This document shows, one piece after another, positions 1 to 8,868 of a DNA stretch of 64,000 bases. Source of the DNA: HKCCE3408 sp038530555 (lineage in GTDB: Bacteria > Pseudomonadota > Alphaproteobacteria > Rhodobacterales > Rhodobacteraceae); the NCBI GenBank assembly GCA_038530555.1, contig JBCBCN010000008.1:151510-215509 (forward strand), given 5' to 3'. Numbering within the stretch: the stretch's first letter is position 1; each line of letters begins with the position of its first letter. The translations under genes and the position numbers were made by a program. Under the pieces are notes generated by a model. The model had not been told where the DNA came from, did no database searches, and saw only the letters and a program-made list of their open reading frames with translations.

Positions 1-198
1 GCGGTTTGGGATCTGGGGGGTGTGGAGAGCGCGGGGAGTTGGGATCCGGCGGCATTTCTACTCGCCGGACCGGCGAAAGTGCGGGATTTGTTCGTGGAAG
101 GCCGCAGGGTCGTGGCGGAGGGGCGGCTCACCACTCTTGATCTACCGATAGCGCTTGAGAGGCATGGAAAGCTGGCCAAACAGCTGATGGATGTATAG
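1..198 (+). CDS. C-terminal end of an amidohydrolase (deaminase-like), truncated by window edge
   Basis: Reading frame 1 is open from the first base to a TAG at 196-198 and encodes 65 residues. The segment with VRDLFVEGRRVVAEGRL resembles the C-terminal beta-sandwich strand of cytosine/guanine/8-oxoguanine deaminase-type amidohydrolases, where a 'V..V.V.G..VV.dGr.' pattern follows the catalytic barrel. The metal-binding residues would lie upstream, outside the window, so substrate cannot be judged. The family call comes from this tail alone and is tentative. Confidence 0.6.
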   Translation, partial: AVWDLGGVESAGSWDPAAFLLAGPAKVRDLFVEGRRVVAEGRLTTLDLPIALERHGKLAKQLMDV

Positions 199-371
199 CA
201 TATTTGCCGCCATTTTGGTCCTTATAAATCCGTATAAGCTATAAATTATTGACTATATGCAATATATTTGCTCTGGTTACGGGGAGCGGCACTTTGGTGG
301 CTTTCCGCCGAAATCTCTAGATATTTCTATCCTCTCTTGCCCGCGTTGGGGTGGCGTGGCACGGCTCCGGC
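199..371. other. AT-rich intergenic region with a small inverted repeat
   Basis: This 173-base gap is distinctly AT-rich compared with the flanking genes. It contains an inverted repeat, CTTATA / TATAAG, at 221-226 and 233-238. A TTGACT at about 251 could serve as a -35 element for the CAP-domain gene, but no convincing spaced -10 is visible. Probable promoter region of the downstream gene; nothing firmer can be said. Confidence 0.35.
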
Positions 372-851
372 ATGCGTAGTCTAGCTCTTGTGAGCCTCCT
401 GTTCGTCGTCGCCTGCATGCCGGCGGGTCAAGGCAGCCCGTCCCAGGGCGGCACCACGCGGCTTGGTCTTACCGGCACCGCGATGATCGCCCAAGCGGGC
501 ACTCTGATCAGCGCTCAGCGGGCCGGTGCGGGTGTCCTTGCGCCAGTCGTGCAGAACCCCGCACTTCAGGCAGCAGCGCAGGCCCATGCCGATGATCTGG
601 CTGCGACGGGGCGCTTCAGCCATACCGGCTCGGGCGGGAGCACGCTGAGCTCTCGGGTGCGCGCTTCGGGCTACAATGCGTGCTTTGCCGCCGAAAACAT
701 CGCTCAAGGTCAGCCGAGCGTGGGCGCCGTCGTTTCAAGTTGGTCGAACTCGCCGGGGCATTACCGCAATATGGTCAATCCCGGCGCGCAGCAATTTGGC
801 TTTGCCAGGGCGGGCGATGTCTGGGTCTTGGTCCTCGCGCGGCCCTGCTGA
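372..851 (+). CDS. CAP-domain (SCP/PR1-like) lipoprotein
   Basis: The frame opens at a GTG at 351, but the ATG at 372 puts a lipoprotein signal directly at the N-terminus: MRSLALVSLLFVVAC with lipobox VVAC. The mature part carries a YkwD-type CAP fold, with an early helix ending in RFSHTG, then AENIAQGQ, and a C-terminal block with W..SPGHYRNM. The SHTG histidine, the AEN glutamate and the GHYRNM histidine correspond to the conserved CAP pocket. Probably anchored to a membrane facing the periplasm. Bacterial CAP proteins have no single established activity, so none is assigned. It ends 7 bp before the converging gene at 859. Confidence 0.82.
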   Translation: MRSLALVSLLFVVACMPAGQGSPSQGGTTRLGLTGTAMIAQAGTLISAQRAGAGVLAPVVQNPALQAAAQAHADDLAATGRFSHTGSGGSTLSSRVRASGYNACFAAENIAQGQPSVGAVVSSWSNSPGHYRNMVNPGAQQFGFARAGDVWVLVLARPC

Positions 852-858
852 GGGTCCT

Positions 859-1395
859 TCACCCCAAAGGTTGAAGCACCGCCAGAAGGCCGTCGCCTTC
901 GCGGTAAAGCTGTCCGATTTGAGCCGCCTGAGCGGATGCGGACCCGCCCTCCATTGTCCTAAGTGCGCCGGGCTCCCAGCTTAGATTGCGATGCGCCAGG
1001 ACCAGATGGGGTGTGCCGCCCGGGGCGACCAGAGATGAAAACGGCCGCAATATCAAAGTGTTGCCCGATATATGCACGCTCCCCACGCGCTGCGCCTCGG
1101 CGATCCGGTCGCGGGGGACCGGGCGGAACACCCCGCCGACGAACCGCGTCAAAGGCAGGCGGTCTTCGCGATAACGCAGCGCGCCTTGCGCGAGACTGTC
1201 GCCATAAATGCGCCCGGACGGATCGCTGAGCAGAACCTGATCCAGCCGCACACGCGGCCCGCCCGGCGGGCGATAAACCACCGGCGCGATGCGGGGTTGA
1301 AAGCGGTTTTCCTCGGCAGAGGCGCGCTGGCCTGGCAGTAGGCTGGCGGCCAGGGCAGCGCTCAAAAAGCTGCGTCGGTTGGGGCTGTGAGACAT
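859..1395 (-). CDS. Tat-exported hypothetical protein
   Basis: 178 residues. The N-terminus reads SPNRRSFLSAALAASLLPG, a twin-arginine motif followed by a hydrophobic stretch and a likely cleavage site near ASA (about residue 27), so export by the Tat pathway is predicted. The rest (RIYGDSLAQGALRYRED..., HISGNTLILRPFSSLVAPGG) matches no family I recognise and shows no cofactor motif, although Tat substrates often fold or bind a cofactor before export. It converges on the CAP lipoprotein gene. Real gene, function unknown. Confidence 0.65.
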   Translation of the reverse strand: MSHSPNRRSFLSAALAASLLPGQRASAEENRFQPRIAPVVYRPPGGPRVRLDQVLLSDPSGRIYGDSLAQGALRYREDRLPLTRFVGGVFRPVPRDRIAEAQRVGSVHISGNTLILRPFSSLVAPGGTPHLVLAHRNLSWEPGALRTMEGGSASAQAAQIGQLYREGDGLLAVLQPLG

Positions 1396-1478
1396 CCTCG
1401 GTCACCTCGCGGGGCTCAGATCCGTCGGAACCTTCTCCGCCGGGTCACGTTATTCTGCCAGCCTAAAGGAGAAATCGC

Positions 1479-1667
1479 ATGAGCACATCATGGATGTTTA
1501 TCGCCGGTCTCGCCGCTGCAACCATTGGCGTGACCCTGCTTTTCATCTACCTCAGCAAACGCGGGGTGGAAAAAAGGATGGAGGATTCCAATGCGGAAAC
1601 CTCGGCTTTGGCCAAGGATGGGCCAGGTCCCAATGCGGTGGAGCGGATCAACCGCCAGTCGGCCTAA
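1479..1667 (+). CDS. Small single-span membrane protein
   Basis: 62 residues. A good ribosome site (AAAGGAG) lies about 8 bases before the ATG. Residues 5-26 form one hydrophobic helix (WMFIAGLAAATIGVTLLFIYL), followed by a charged tail (SKRGVEKRMEDSNAE). A strong terminator follows the stop within about 12 bases. Unrecognised family; the topology suggests an inner-membrane accessory peptide. The ribosome site, compact layout and terminator make it likely to be expressed. Confidence 0.6.
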   Translation: MSTSWMFIAGLAAATIGVTLLFIYLSKRGVEKRMEDSNAETSALAKDGPGPNAVERINRQSA

Positions 1668-1679
1668 CGACCGATAAAA

Positions 1680-1717
1680 GACCGCCCCGCGCAGATGCCG
1701 GGGCGGTCATTTTCTTT
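1680..1717. terminator. Bidirectional Rho-independent terminator
   Basis: A perfect 10-bp stem, GACCGCCCCG (1680-1689) with CGGGGCGGTC (1699-1708), encloses a 9-base loop. It is followed by ATTTTCTTT on the plus strand and by TTTTAT on the minus strand. It serves both the small membrane protein gene and the converging ilvC. Confidence 0.88.
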
Positions 1718-2738
1718 AGTTCTTTGATTTATCGACCATTTTACCGGCAGAGATCCAGGGCATCATCGCACGAAGCTCTTCGCCCACGGCCTCGATCTGG
1801 TGCGCGTCGTTCATCCGCCGGGTGCCCTTGAAGAAGGGCTGACCCACCTGATTTTCGGCCATGAAGTCACGCACGAATTTGCCGGTTTGGATGTCGGTCA
1901 GGATCGCCTTCATCCGCGCCTTCGTCTCTTCATAGGGCAGAACGCGCGGGCCTGAGACGTATTCGCCGTACTCGGCCGTGTTCGAGATCGAGTAATTCAT
2001 GTTGGCGATGCCGCCCTCATAGATCAGATCGACGATCAGCTTCACCTCGTGCAGGCACTCGAAATAGGCCATTTCCGGCGCGTAGCCGGCCTCGACCAAG
2101 GTCTCGAAGCCCATGCGGATCAGCTCGACGAGGCCGCCGCAGAGCACCGCTTGCTCCCCGAAAAGGTCGGTTTCGCATTCCTCGCGGAAATTCGTCTCGA
2201 TGATGCCCGAACGGCCGCCGCCAATGCCCGCGCAATAGCTCAAACCGATCTCCAGCGCGCGGCCCGAGGCGTCGTTGTCGACGGCCACCAGGCAGGGCAC
2301 GCCGCCGCCTTTGGTGTATTCACCGCGCACCGTGTGGCCGGGGCCCTTGGGCGCCATCATGATGACGTCGACGCCCGCCTTGGGCTCAATCAGGCCGAAA
2401 TGCACGTTCAGGCCGTGGGCAAAGGCAATCGCCGCGCCCTCGCGCAGGTTGTCGTGGACATGCGCCTTGTAAGTCGCGGCCTGAAGCTCATCGGGCATGG
2501 TGAACATGATCAGATCGCACCAGGCGGCCGCCTCGGCGATGCCCATGACCTTGAGCCCCTCGGCCTCGGCCTTCGCCTGGCTGGGGGAGCCCTCCCTGAG
2601 GGCGATCACCACATTCTTGGCGCCGCTGTCGCGCAGGTTCAGCGCGTGGGCATGGCCCTGGCTGCCATAGCCCAGGATCGCCACTTTCATGTCTTTAATC
2701 AGGTTCACATCGCAGTCGCGATCATAATAGACGCGCAT
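1716..2738 (-). CDS. ilvC: Ketol-acid reductoisomerase (NADP+), class I
   Basis: Second step of valine, leucine and isoleucine synthesis: isomerisation and NADPH-dependent reduction of 2-acetolactate or 2-aceto-2-hydroxybutyrate in the cytoplasm. 340 residues, the usual class I length. The N-terminal Rossmann domain has LGYGSQGHAHALNLRDSG. The catalytic domain has MMAPKGPGHTVR, the metal ligand block ETDLFGEQAVLCGG, and ECLHEVKLIVDLIYEGG. The terminator at 1680-1717 closes the gene. The start region faces the diguanylate cyclase gene divergently, so the promoters share 2739-2864; I saw no leader-peptide attenuator there. Confidence 0.97.
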   Translation of the reverse strand: MRVYYDRDCDVNLIKDMKVAILGYGSQGHAHALNLRDSGAKNVVIALREGSPSQAKAEAEGLKVMGIAEAAAWCDLIMFTMPDELQAATYKAHVHDNLREGAAIAFAHGLNVHFGLIEPKAGVDVIMMAPKGPGHTVRGEYTKGGGVPCLVAVDNDASGRALEIGLSYCAGIGGGRSGIIETNFREECETDLFGEQAVLCGGLVELIRMGFETLVEAGYAPEMAYFECLHEVKLIVDLIYEGGIANMNYSISNTAEYGEYVSGPRVLPYEETKARMKAILTDIQTGKFVRDFMAENQVGQPFFKGTRRMNDAHQIEAVGEELRAMMPWISAGKMVDKSKN

Positions 2739-2864
2739 TTTATCCCTCTCCAGATCGGCGTTTGGCGCGTTCTAGCGGTTTTGTGGCCCGATGCAATGAT
2801 GGCGCCCACACGAGCGGTTGGTAACGCTCCTTTTATCCTCTTCGCTCAACCTATGCGGTAGAGA

Positions 2865-3581
2865 ATGGCCATGAGATTTCGCAGGCATCATATCTGGCTC
2901 GTCGCGACGGCTTTCACGATCTTCACCACGCTGGTGGGCGCGGTGGCGTGCTTGATATTCTATGAGGCCGATCAGTTGGTGTTTGAGTTGCTGATCACCT
3001 CGGCGCTGACCATCGGGCTGACCTTTCCGCTGACCGCTGCCATGGGGCATTTCATTTTCCGCAACAGTGAGCTCAACGCTGAGCTTAGGCGGATCGTCAG
3101 CCGGGATCGCCTGACCGATGCGGCGACGCGGGATTATTTCTTCGATCAGATGGAGGAAAATAACGAGGCGTATGGTGTTTCACTCGTGGTGGACATCGAT
3201 CATTTCAAGAAGGTGAACGATACCTACGGCCATCTTGCAGGGGACGGCGTGATCAAGCATGTCGCTGATATCTTGAGAGAAAACTGCGCACCGAATGATA
3301 TCGTTTGCCGCTTCGGCGGAGAGGAGTTCGTGGTGTTTTTGGATGGGGCTGAGCCGGGCCGTGGTGCCCGCATCGCCGACCGGATCTTGCGTCAGGCCGA
3401 AGAGGCGAAGATTTTTGAGGATAACCGGCAGATCAAGATCACCGTTTCGATCGGCGGCTCGCTCAAGGCCGCGGCGGCGGATATCGAAGACTGCATTCGA
3501 GAAGCCGACGAGGCGCTTTACTTGGCTAAATCCTCGGGTCGTAACCGTGCGATTATGGCTTGGGCGCCTCAGGCGGGGTAG
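2865..3581 (+). CDS. Membrane-anchored diguanylate cyclase (GGDEF domain)
   Basis: 238 residues. Two hydrophobic segments (about residues 10-33 and 40-62) form a short membrane anchor. A GGDEF domain follows from about residue 78, with VVDIDHFKKVNDTYGHLAGD (metal and substrate site) and the signature RFGGEEF. The GGEEF variant is catalytically competent in known cyclases, so synthesis of c-di-GMP from two GTP is predicted. The product-inhibition I-site (RxxD five residues before GGEEF) is absent: the sequence there is APND. No sensor domain is present. The 3' end overlaps the converging UbiH-type gene by 29 bp. An ATG two codons later is an alternative start. Confidence 0.9.
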   Translation: MAMRFRRHHIWLVATAFTIFTTLVGAVACLIFYEADQLVFELLITSALTIGLTFPLTAAMGHFIFRNSELNAELRRIVSRDRLTDAATRDYFFDQMEENNEAYGVSLVVDIDHFKKVNDTYGHLAGDGVIKHVADILRENCAPNDIVCRFGGEEFVVFLDGAEPGRGARIADRILRQAEEAKIFEDNRQIKITVSIGGSLKAAAADIEDCIREADEALYLAKSSGRNRAIMAWAPQAG

Positions 3582-4794
3582 CGGGCACGGCGGTGCTGCG
3601 TCGTCCGCCATGGGCCATACCCAAGAGCATCAGGCCTTGGCGCAGCGGTTTGATGTCATGCAGGAGCCCCGTGGCTTGGGCGCGCAAGGCCTGCAACGGC
3701 GCCGCCCCGACCATTGAGGCACGGTTGAGCGCATCCACGCCCAAAACCCGGGCGGTGACCTCGGGCCGCCTCCGCCGGTCATAGCGCGCGAGCATGTCCT
3801 GGTCGCCCAGCCTGTCGGGCCCGGCTTCGGCGAGATCGAGAAGACAGGCGATATCGGCGAGGCTCATGTTTAGGCCCTGCGCCCCGATAGGCGGAATCGC
3901 ATGGGCGGCCTCGGCGATCAGGGCCATGCGACCATGGTAGAACCGCTTGGCCAGCTGCGAGGAAATGGGCCAAATCGACCGCCGCGAGGCCAGCTTTACA
4001 GGGCCGTAGAGCCCGCCGGAGCGCTCCAGAAGTTCCACCTCAAACGCCGCATTCCCAAGCGCATGGCGCCGCACGCTCTCAGTCGCGCGGTCCATCCAAA
4101 CCACGGCGGAGGCGGGACGGCCCCCGTGGTCGGGCAGGGGCACAAAGGTGCAGGGCCCGCCCGCGCGGTGGATCTCAGTTGAGACATTGTCATGCGGCGC
4201 CTTATGGGTCACCGCAAAGGCCAGCGCCTTTTGCCCATAGCGCAGCACCCGCGTGCCGATCCCGGCCGCGTCGCGCAGCCCAGACGCGCGGCCATCTGCG
4301 GCCAGGACCAGCTTGGCCCGCACGCCAGAGCCATCCGACAGCGTGACAAGGGCGTGATCGGTGCGGCTGAGCACTGAGCTTGCGGAAATGCCAGCGCGGT
4401 AGAAGGCCAGCGGTTCCTCTTGAAGCGCGGCATGCACTTCGCGCCGCATCAGCCAATTGGGAATATTCCAGCCAAAGGGCAGCTCACCGATATCGGCGGC
4501 ATCAAAGGCGCGGCTGCGATAGGTGGCGCCAAGATTGACGATCTTCATCACTTGGAGCGGCGTGGCCCGGGCGGCGAGGCGCGGCCAAAGACCAATGCGG
4601 TCAAAGAGCGCTTGGCTCGGTTGCAAAAAGGCCGTGGTGCGCAGATCGGCCTCGGGGTCCTCGGCGCTGTCTGAGATCGGTTTTGGATCGGCACAGACCA
4701 CCCGCCAGCCGGCTTGCGCAAAGGCCAAAGCCGCCGTGAGGCCGGCGATCCCGCCGCCCGCGACGAAGATATCCGCGTGCTCCATCTCTGCCAT
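3553..4794 (-). CDS. UbiH/UbiF/COQ6-family FAD-dependent hydroxylase
   Basis: 413 residues, the normal length for the family. The N-terminal dinucleotide fold is IFVAGGGIAGLTAALAFAQAG; the internal DG motif is LVLAADGRASGLRDAAGI; the second FAD motif is LIAEAAHAIPPIGAQGLNMSL, the characteristic ubiquinone-hydroxylase form of GDAAH with E replacing GD. These enzymes add ring hydroxyls in ubiquinone synthesis using FAD and O2 at the membrane. The ring position (UbiH, UbiF, UbiI or the broad alphaproteobacterial UbiL/UbiM types) cannot be told from sequence. It is divergent from the GntR gene with about 125 bp between starts. Confidence 0.87.
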   Translation of the reverse strand: MAEMEHADIFVAGGGIAGLTAALAFAQAGWRVVCADPKPISDSAEDPEADLRTTAFLQPSQALFDRIGLWPRLAARATPLQVMKIVNLGATYRSRAFDAADIGELPFGWNIPNWLMRREVHAALQEEPLAFYRAGISASSVLSRTDHALVTLSDGSGVRAKLVLAADGRASGLRDAAGIGTRVLRYGQKALAFAVTHKAPHDNVSTEIHRAGGPCTFVPLPDHGGRPASAVVWMDRATESVRRHALGNAAFEVELLERSGGLYGPVKLASRRSIWPISSQLAKRFYHGRMALIAEAAHAIPPIGAQGLNMSLADIACLLDLAEAGPDRLGDQDMLARYDRRRRPEVTARVLGVDALNRASMVGAAPLQALRAQATGLLHDIKPLRQGLMLLGMAHGGRRSTAVPATPPEAPKP

Positions 4795-4919
4795 AAGCCA
4801 TAGCTAGCCCGAGGCCGCACCTCTTTCCACGGGCCATCGCGTGACGGCGCGGCTGCGCGTTGACTTGTCACAGCCATCCCAGGCGCATAGCGTGCAGCAA
4901 CGTGAGAAGGGGTTCGCCG

Positions 4920-5591
4920 ATGGCCTATAGACGCGCGCAGAATGTCGATGCCTATGAGATGATCCTCGAGGCGATTGATCGCGGCACCTTTAAGCCCGGA
5001 GACAGGTTGGTGGAGAGCGACCTGGCCGAGCGTTTCGGGGTCTCGCGCACACCGATCCGGGAGGCCTTGCAGCGGCTCGAGACGCAAAGCCTTCTGACGC
5101 GGGACGGGCGCAGCCTGATCGTGGCCTCGCTGGATCACAATCAGATCGCTCAGCTTTATGTTGTGCGGACCGAGCTGGAGGCATTGGCCGCACGCCTGGC
5201 CGCGCAACATGCAACGCCGCAGGAGATCAGCGTGCTGCGTGATTTCGTCGAAGAAGACCGCGCGCTCTTGGGCAAGCCCGAGGCAATGGCGCGGGCCAAT
5301 CGACGCTTTCACATTCAGATCCACCTGGCCAGCCACAATCAGTATCTGGTGCAGCAGCTTGACCTTGTGCACCGGTCCATGGCGCTGATGGCGACGACGT
5401 CCCTGGCCGCGGAGGGGCGCGGTGAGGTGGCCCTGGCCGAGCATGGGCGGATTGTCGATGCGATCGAGAGGGGCGACGGGGATGCGGCCTATTCCGAGCT
5501 GGTCTCGCACCTGTCGCGCGCCTTCGAGGTGCGGCTCAAGGAAGAGGCTTCCGCACTGACGGCCGATTTGTCGACGTTGCGCGCGCTGTAG
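4920..5591 (+). CDS. GntR-family (FCD-type) transcriptional regulator
   Basis: The open frame begins upstream (4860), but the ATG at 4920 has a GAGAAGGGG ribosome site and places the winged helix at the expected N-terminal position. The DNA-binding part is AYEMILEAIDRGTFKPGDRLVE then LAERFGVSRTPIREALQRLE, textbook GntR. The C-terminal part is all-helical with FHIQIHLASHNQYL and EHGRIVDAIERGD, as in FadR/FCD effector domains, which often bind an organic acid with a metal. Effector and targets are unknown. Its last 103 bp overlap the 3' end of the converging glycosyltransferase gene. Confidence 0.9.
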   Translation: MAYRRAQNVDAYEMILEAIDRGTFKPGDRLVESDLAERFGVSRTPIREALQRLETQSLLTRDGRSLIVASLDHNQIAQLYVVRTELEALAARLAAQHATPQEISVLRDFVEEDRALLGKPEAMARANRRFHIQIHLASHNQYLVQQLDLVHRSMALMATTSLAAEGRGEVALAEHGRIVDAIERGDGDAAYSELVSHLSRAFEVRLKEEASALTADLSTLRAL

Positions 5592-7552
5592 TGGCCATGG
5601 GCCGTCTTCACCCAGTGAAACGGCCGCCAGAGTAAATCCGACAGCGCCACCACCATTGCCGCAGAGGCCAGCGGGAAATAGAGCGTCAGCGCGGGCAACC
5701 ACCACCGGAGCGCGCGCAGATGCGGAGCGCGACAGGCCAGCCAAGCGACCGAGAGGGTCACGGCCAGGGACGCGGCAAAGCCCCAGACGAGCACCTGCCC
5801 GGCGACCGGCCCGATCCAGGGGGCCAGCGGGTGCCAAAGGCCCAGCGGAATGGCCGCGAGGCTCCAGATCAGAGGGGCCGTCAGAAAGCCTATCACCGTG
5901 CCGCCAAGCTGCACTTGAAGCCCCAGGAACCGCTTCCAGCCCAGCTCTCGCAGCAGGCGCCTTGGTTGCCGCATCGCTGTGGCCCAGGTGATCGCATAGC
6001 CCTTGAGCCAGCGGGAGCGTTGCTTGATCCACGGCCAGAGCTCTGAATTGGCCTCCTCGAAAGTGGTCGTCGCGATTAGATCCGTGCGGTAGCCCGCGCG
6101 CGCGAGCCTTAGGCCAAGCTCGGCATCCTCGGTCACGTTATGGGCGTCCCAGCCGCCAACATCGAGGAGCGCCTTCTTGCGCAGAAAGAGCGTCGTGCCG
6201 CCCAGCGGCACGATCAGGCCCAGCCGCGCCACACCCGGCAGAAGCAGGCGGAACCAACTGGCATATTCCAAGGTGAAGCAACGGCTGATCCAATTATGCG
6301 TGGCGTTGTAATAGTCGAGCTGGCCTTGCAGGCAGGCAAGCTCGGGCGGGGCAGCGGCAAAGCGGCGCGTGACCGCCAAAAGTTGATCGGGTTCGGGGCA
6401 GTCTTCGGCGTCGTAGATCCCGATGACCGTGCCGCGCGCGAAGGGCAGGGCGTAGTTCAGCGCACGCGGCTTCGTCCGGGGCTGGCCATCGGGCACGATG
6501 ATGGCCCGCGCCCAATGGGGCAGCGTGCCCGCCGCCAGGGCCTCTTGGGTGGTGGTGTCGCAGGCCTCAAGGATGAAGATCACATCGAGCCGGTCGCGTG
6601 GATAGTCGAGCCTGCTGATCCGGTCGAGCAGGGCCCCGGCGATCTCACGTTCTTCAAAGAGCGGCACGAGGATCGTGATCGTGGGATCGGGATGGAGCGG
6701 GATGGTGCCCGACCGGCTGACCCGGTCTGTCGTCGCGGCGGCCTCATGGTCCCGCTGGGCCCGCAGCCCATAGGCGACAGCCGCAATTTTCAGCGCCATA
6801 TTCGCCACATAGACCGCCCCGGCGAGCGCGATGAGCACAGCGAGCGTTGCCATGGGCCAGATGACCATCGGCAGCAGGGCGAGCGTGAGGGCGCCGCCTG
6901 TCAAGCGCACGAAATCCCGTGCGCTCCAGACCCGGCAGGAGGCGTGGATCGGCGCGCGGGTCTCGGCCTTACGGGCCAGTGCGTCACCATAAAGCTCCCC
7001 GATTGCGCGGTCGATCTGGTCGCGGGGCGCGAGGGCAAAGATCACGGGCTGCGGGGCAAGCGCCTGGCGCAGCGGGGCGAAACTGTCGGTGCGATGGGTC
7101 GCGATCACGAGCGCGCCGCCGATCTCGCGATAGGGCACGGCACCCAGTGCGATCGCTGCCTCACCCGACATACGATCGGCAAGCACCGGATCGGGCGGAT
7201 CGGTGTCGAGGTCACACAGCTCACGCCCGTCGCAGGTTGCCCGGGCCGCGAGGACATCACGCTCCTCCACGAGGCCATGCTGGATCAAAACCGTGCTGAG
7301 CGGGCTCATGCTGCTGCGGGCCAATGCCTCGGCGCGGATCAGCGTATCGGGGTCCAGGCTTCCGCTCATGCAAAGGCGTTCGCCCAGGTCGTCTTCGGGA
7401 TCGCGCGGTCGCGGAGCAGGCTCTTGCATCCGCGGTGCTGTCGAAAGCTGTGTGCGGGCGCGGCCCGGACGCACCAAACCGCCCATTGGGACAGTCCCAG
7501 GGCTTGGGTCACTGGTCGAGACCACGTCCGGCCGATCACTCACGCTCAACAT
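5489..7552 (-). CDS. Family 2 glycosyltransferase with N-terminal MshEN/GspE-N-like domain
   Basis: 687 residues. Residues about 55-190 resemble the MshEN/GspE N-terminal module (LSTVLIQHGLVEERDVLAA..., ALGAVPYREIGGALVIAT), which binds c-di-GMP in some proteins. Two hydrophobic helices follow near 215-255. A processive GT2 domain comes next: ITILVPLFEEREIAGALL, IYDAEDCPEPDQL (DxD region), HNVTEDAELGLRLARAGY (TED) and KQRSRWLKGY (QxxRW). Several C-terminal membrane spans close the protein. It probably makes or exports a polysaccharide at the inner membrane. The 3' end overlaps the opposing GntR gene by 103 bp. ATGs slightly downstream (such as MGGLVRPGR) are alternative starts. Confidence 0.86.
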   Translation of the reverse strand: MLSVSDRPDVVSTSDPSPGTVPMGGLVRPGRARTQLSTAPRMQEPAPRPRDPEDDLGERLCMSGSLDPDTLIRAEALARSSMSPLSTVLIQHGLVEERDVLAARATCDGRELCDLDTDPPDPVLADRMSGEAAIALGAVPYREIGGALVIATHRTDSFAPLRQALAPQPVIFALAPRDQIDRAIGELYGDALARKAETRAPIHASCRVWSARDFVRLTGGALTLALLPMVIWPMATLAVLIALAGAVYVANMALKIAAVAYGLRAQRDHEAAATTDRVSRSGTIPLHPDPTITILVPLFEEREIAGALLDRISRLDYPRDRLDVIFILEACDTTTQEALAAGTLPHWARAIIVPDGQPRTKPRALNYALPFARGTVIGIYDAEDCPEPDQLLAVTRRFAAAPPELACLQGQLDYYNATHNWISRCFTLEYASWFRLLLPGVARLGLIVPLGGTTLFLRKKALLDVGGWDAHNVTEDAELGLRLARAGYRTDLIATTTFEEANSELWPWIKQRSRWLKGYAITWATAMRQPRRLLRELGWKRFLGLQVQLGGTVIGFLTAPLIWSLAAIPLGLWHPLAPWIGPVAGQVLVWGFAASLAVTLSVAWLACRAPHLRALRWWLPALTLYFPLASAAMVVALSDLLWRPFHWVKTAHGHYSARNVDKSAVSAEASSLSRTSKARDRCETSSE

Positions 7553-7704
7553 CCGTCGCTTGCTTGGCCCCGCTACCCGGCCCCGGCGGACAAAACCAAC
7601 AAAGCGTTAAAGCATTGTTAAAGTTGCATTAACCAAGAAATACGGCGGACGGATGGATGGCGCTGGTGCGCGGGGGTTTTTGCCCCGATCCTAGCTGTCA
7701 GGTC

Positions 7705-8868
7705 TCAGGCCGGGGCTTTGCGCCCTGCCATCTCGCGGACAAAGCGCTCGAACAGGTAATAGCTGTCCTGGGGGCCGGGGCTCGCCTCGGGGTGGTACTG
7801 GACGCTGAAAACAGGCTTTCCGTCCACCGCGATCCCACAATTCGAGCCGTCAAAGAGGCTGACATGGGTTTCGCGCACACCCTGGGGCAGGCTTTGGCTG
7901 TCGACGGTAAAGCCGTGGTTCATCGAGGTGATCTCGACCTTGCCGGTGTCGAGGTCTTTGACCGGGTGGTTTGCGCCGTGGTGCCCGTGGTTCATCTTGA
8001 CCGTCCGCGCGCCCAGGGCCAGCGCCAGCATCTGATGGCCCAAGCAGATCCCGAAGGTCGGCACACAAGCGGCCAGAACGCCCTGGATCATCGGCACGGC
8101 ATATTCGCCGGTCGCCGCCGGATCGCCCGGCCCGTTTGACAAAAATAGGCCGTCGGGGTTTTGTGCCAGGACATCCTCGGCGGTCGCCGTGGCAGGCATC
8201 ACGGTGACGTCACAGCCCGCAGAGGCCAGACATCGCAGGATGTTGCGCTTGGCGCCGTAGTCTACGGCCACGACCTTATGCCCCGGCTCGGTGCGCCGTG
8301 CATAGCCCTCGGGCCAGGCCCAGCGCATTTCATCCCAGCGGTAGCTTTGCGCGCAAGTGACATCCTTGGCCAGATCGCGGCCCTCAAGCCCGGGAAAGCC
8401 GCGTGCAGCGGCGACCAACGCCTCGAGGTCGAAGCGGCCCTCGGGGTCATGGGCCAGGGCCACATGCGGCGCGCCCTGTTGGCGGATCGCCCGGGTCAGG
8501 CGCCGCGTGTCCACACCGCCGATGCCGATGCGCCCGCGCCGCGCCAGCCAGGCGGTCAGCGGCTCAGCGGCGCGCCAATTGGACGGCTCGGTCGGGTCCC
8601 ATTTGACCACCATGCCCGCTGCGACCGGTTCGGCGGTTTCGTCGTCGTCTGCATTGGCGCCGACATTGCCAATATGGGGAAAGGTGAAGGTGATGACCTG
8701 GCCCGCATAGGACGGGTCGGTCATGATCTCCTGATAGCCGGTCATGGCGGTGTTAAAGCAGAGCTCGGCCGTGGTTTGACCGGTGGCCCCGAAGCCCCGA
8801 CCGTAGAAAACCGTGCCATCGGCAAGGACCAGAGCCGCTGTGGGGCGGGCTTGGAGGCTGTCGGACAT
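7705..8868 (-). CDS. carA: Carbamoyl-phosphate synthase small (glutaminase) subunit
   Basis: Hydrolyses glutamine and channels ammonia to CarB for carbamoyl phosphate, feeding arginine and pyrimidine synthesis. The start is taken at MSDSLQARP; an upstream ATG (8901) would add 11 unconserved residues. The N-terminal domain has LVLADGTVFYGRGFGA and FNTAMTGYQEIMTDPSY. The class I glutamine amidotransferase domain has FLSNGPGDPAAT, the nucleophile loop FGICLGHQMLALALG, and HPEASPGPQD with the His-Glu pair. 387 residues, normal length. carB is not in the window, so the two genes are unlinked here, a common arrangement in this group. Confidence 0.97.
   Translation of the reverse strand: MSDSLQARPTAALVLADGTVFYGRGFGATGQTTAELCFNTAMTGYQEIMTDPSYAGQVITFTFPHIGNVGANADDDETAEPVAAGMVVKWDPTEPSNWRAAEPLTAWLARRGRIGIGGVDTRRLTRAIRQQGAPHVALAHDPEGRFDLEALVAAARGFPGLEGRDLAKDVTCAQSYRWDEMRWAWPEGYARRTEPGHKVVAVDYGAKRNILRCLASAGCDVTVMPATATAEDVLAQNPDGLFLSNGPGDPAATGEYAVPMIQGVLAACVPTFGICLGHQMLALALGARTVKMNHGHHGANHPVKDLDTGKVEITSMNHGFTVDSQSLPQGVRETHVSLFDGSNCGIAVDGKPVFSVQYHPEASPGPQDSYYLFERFVREMAGRKAPA

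Noticed and set aside
4548..6032. 494-codon minus-strand frame
   Set aside because: Spans the GntR gene antisense and part of the UbiH-type gene out of frame, with no recognisable domain.
6140..7621. 493-codon plus-strand frame
   Set aside because: Antisense shadow of the glycosyltransferase gene; GC-rich codons leave long open frames on the opposite strand.
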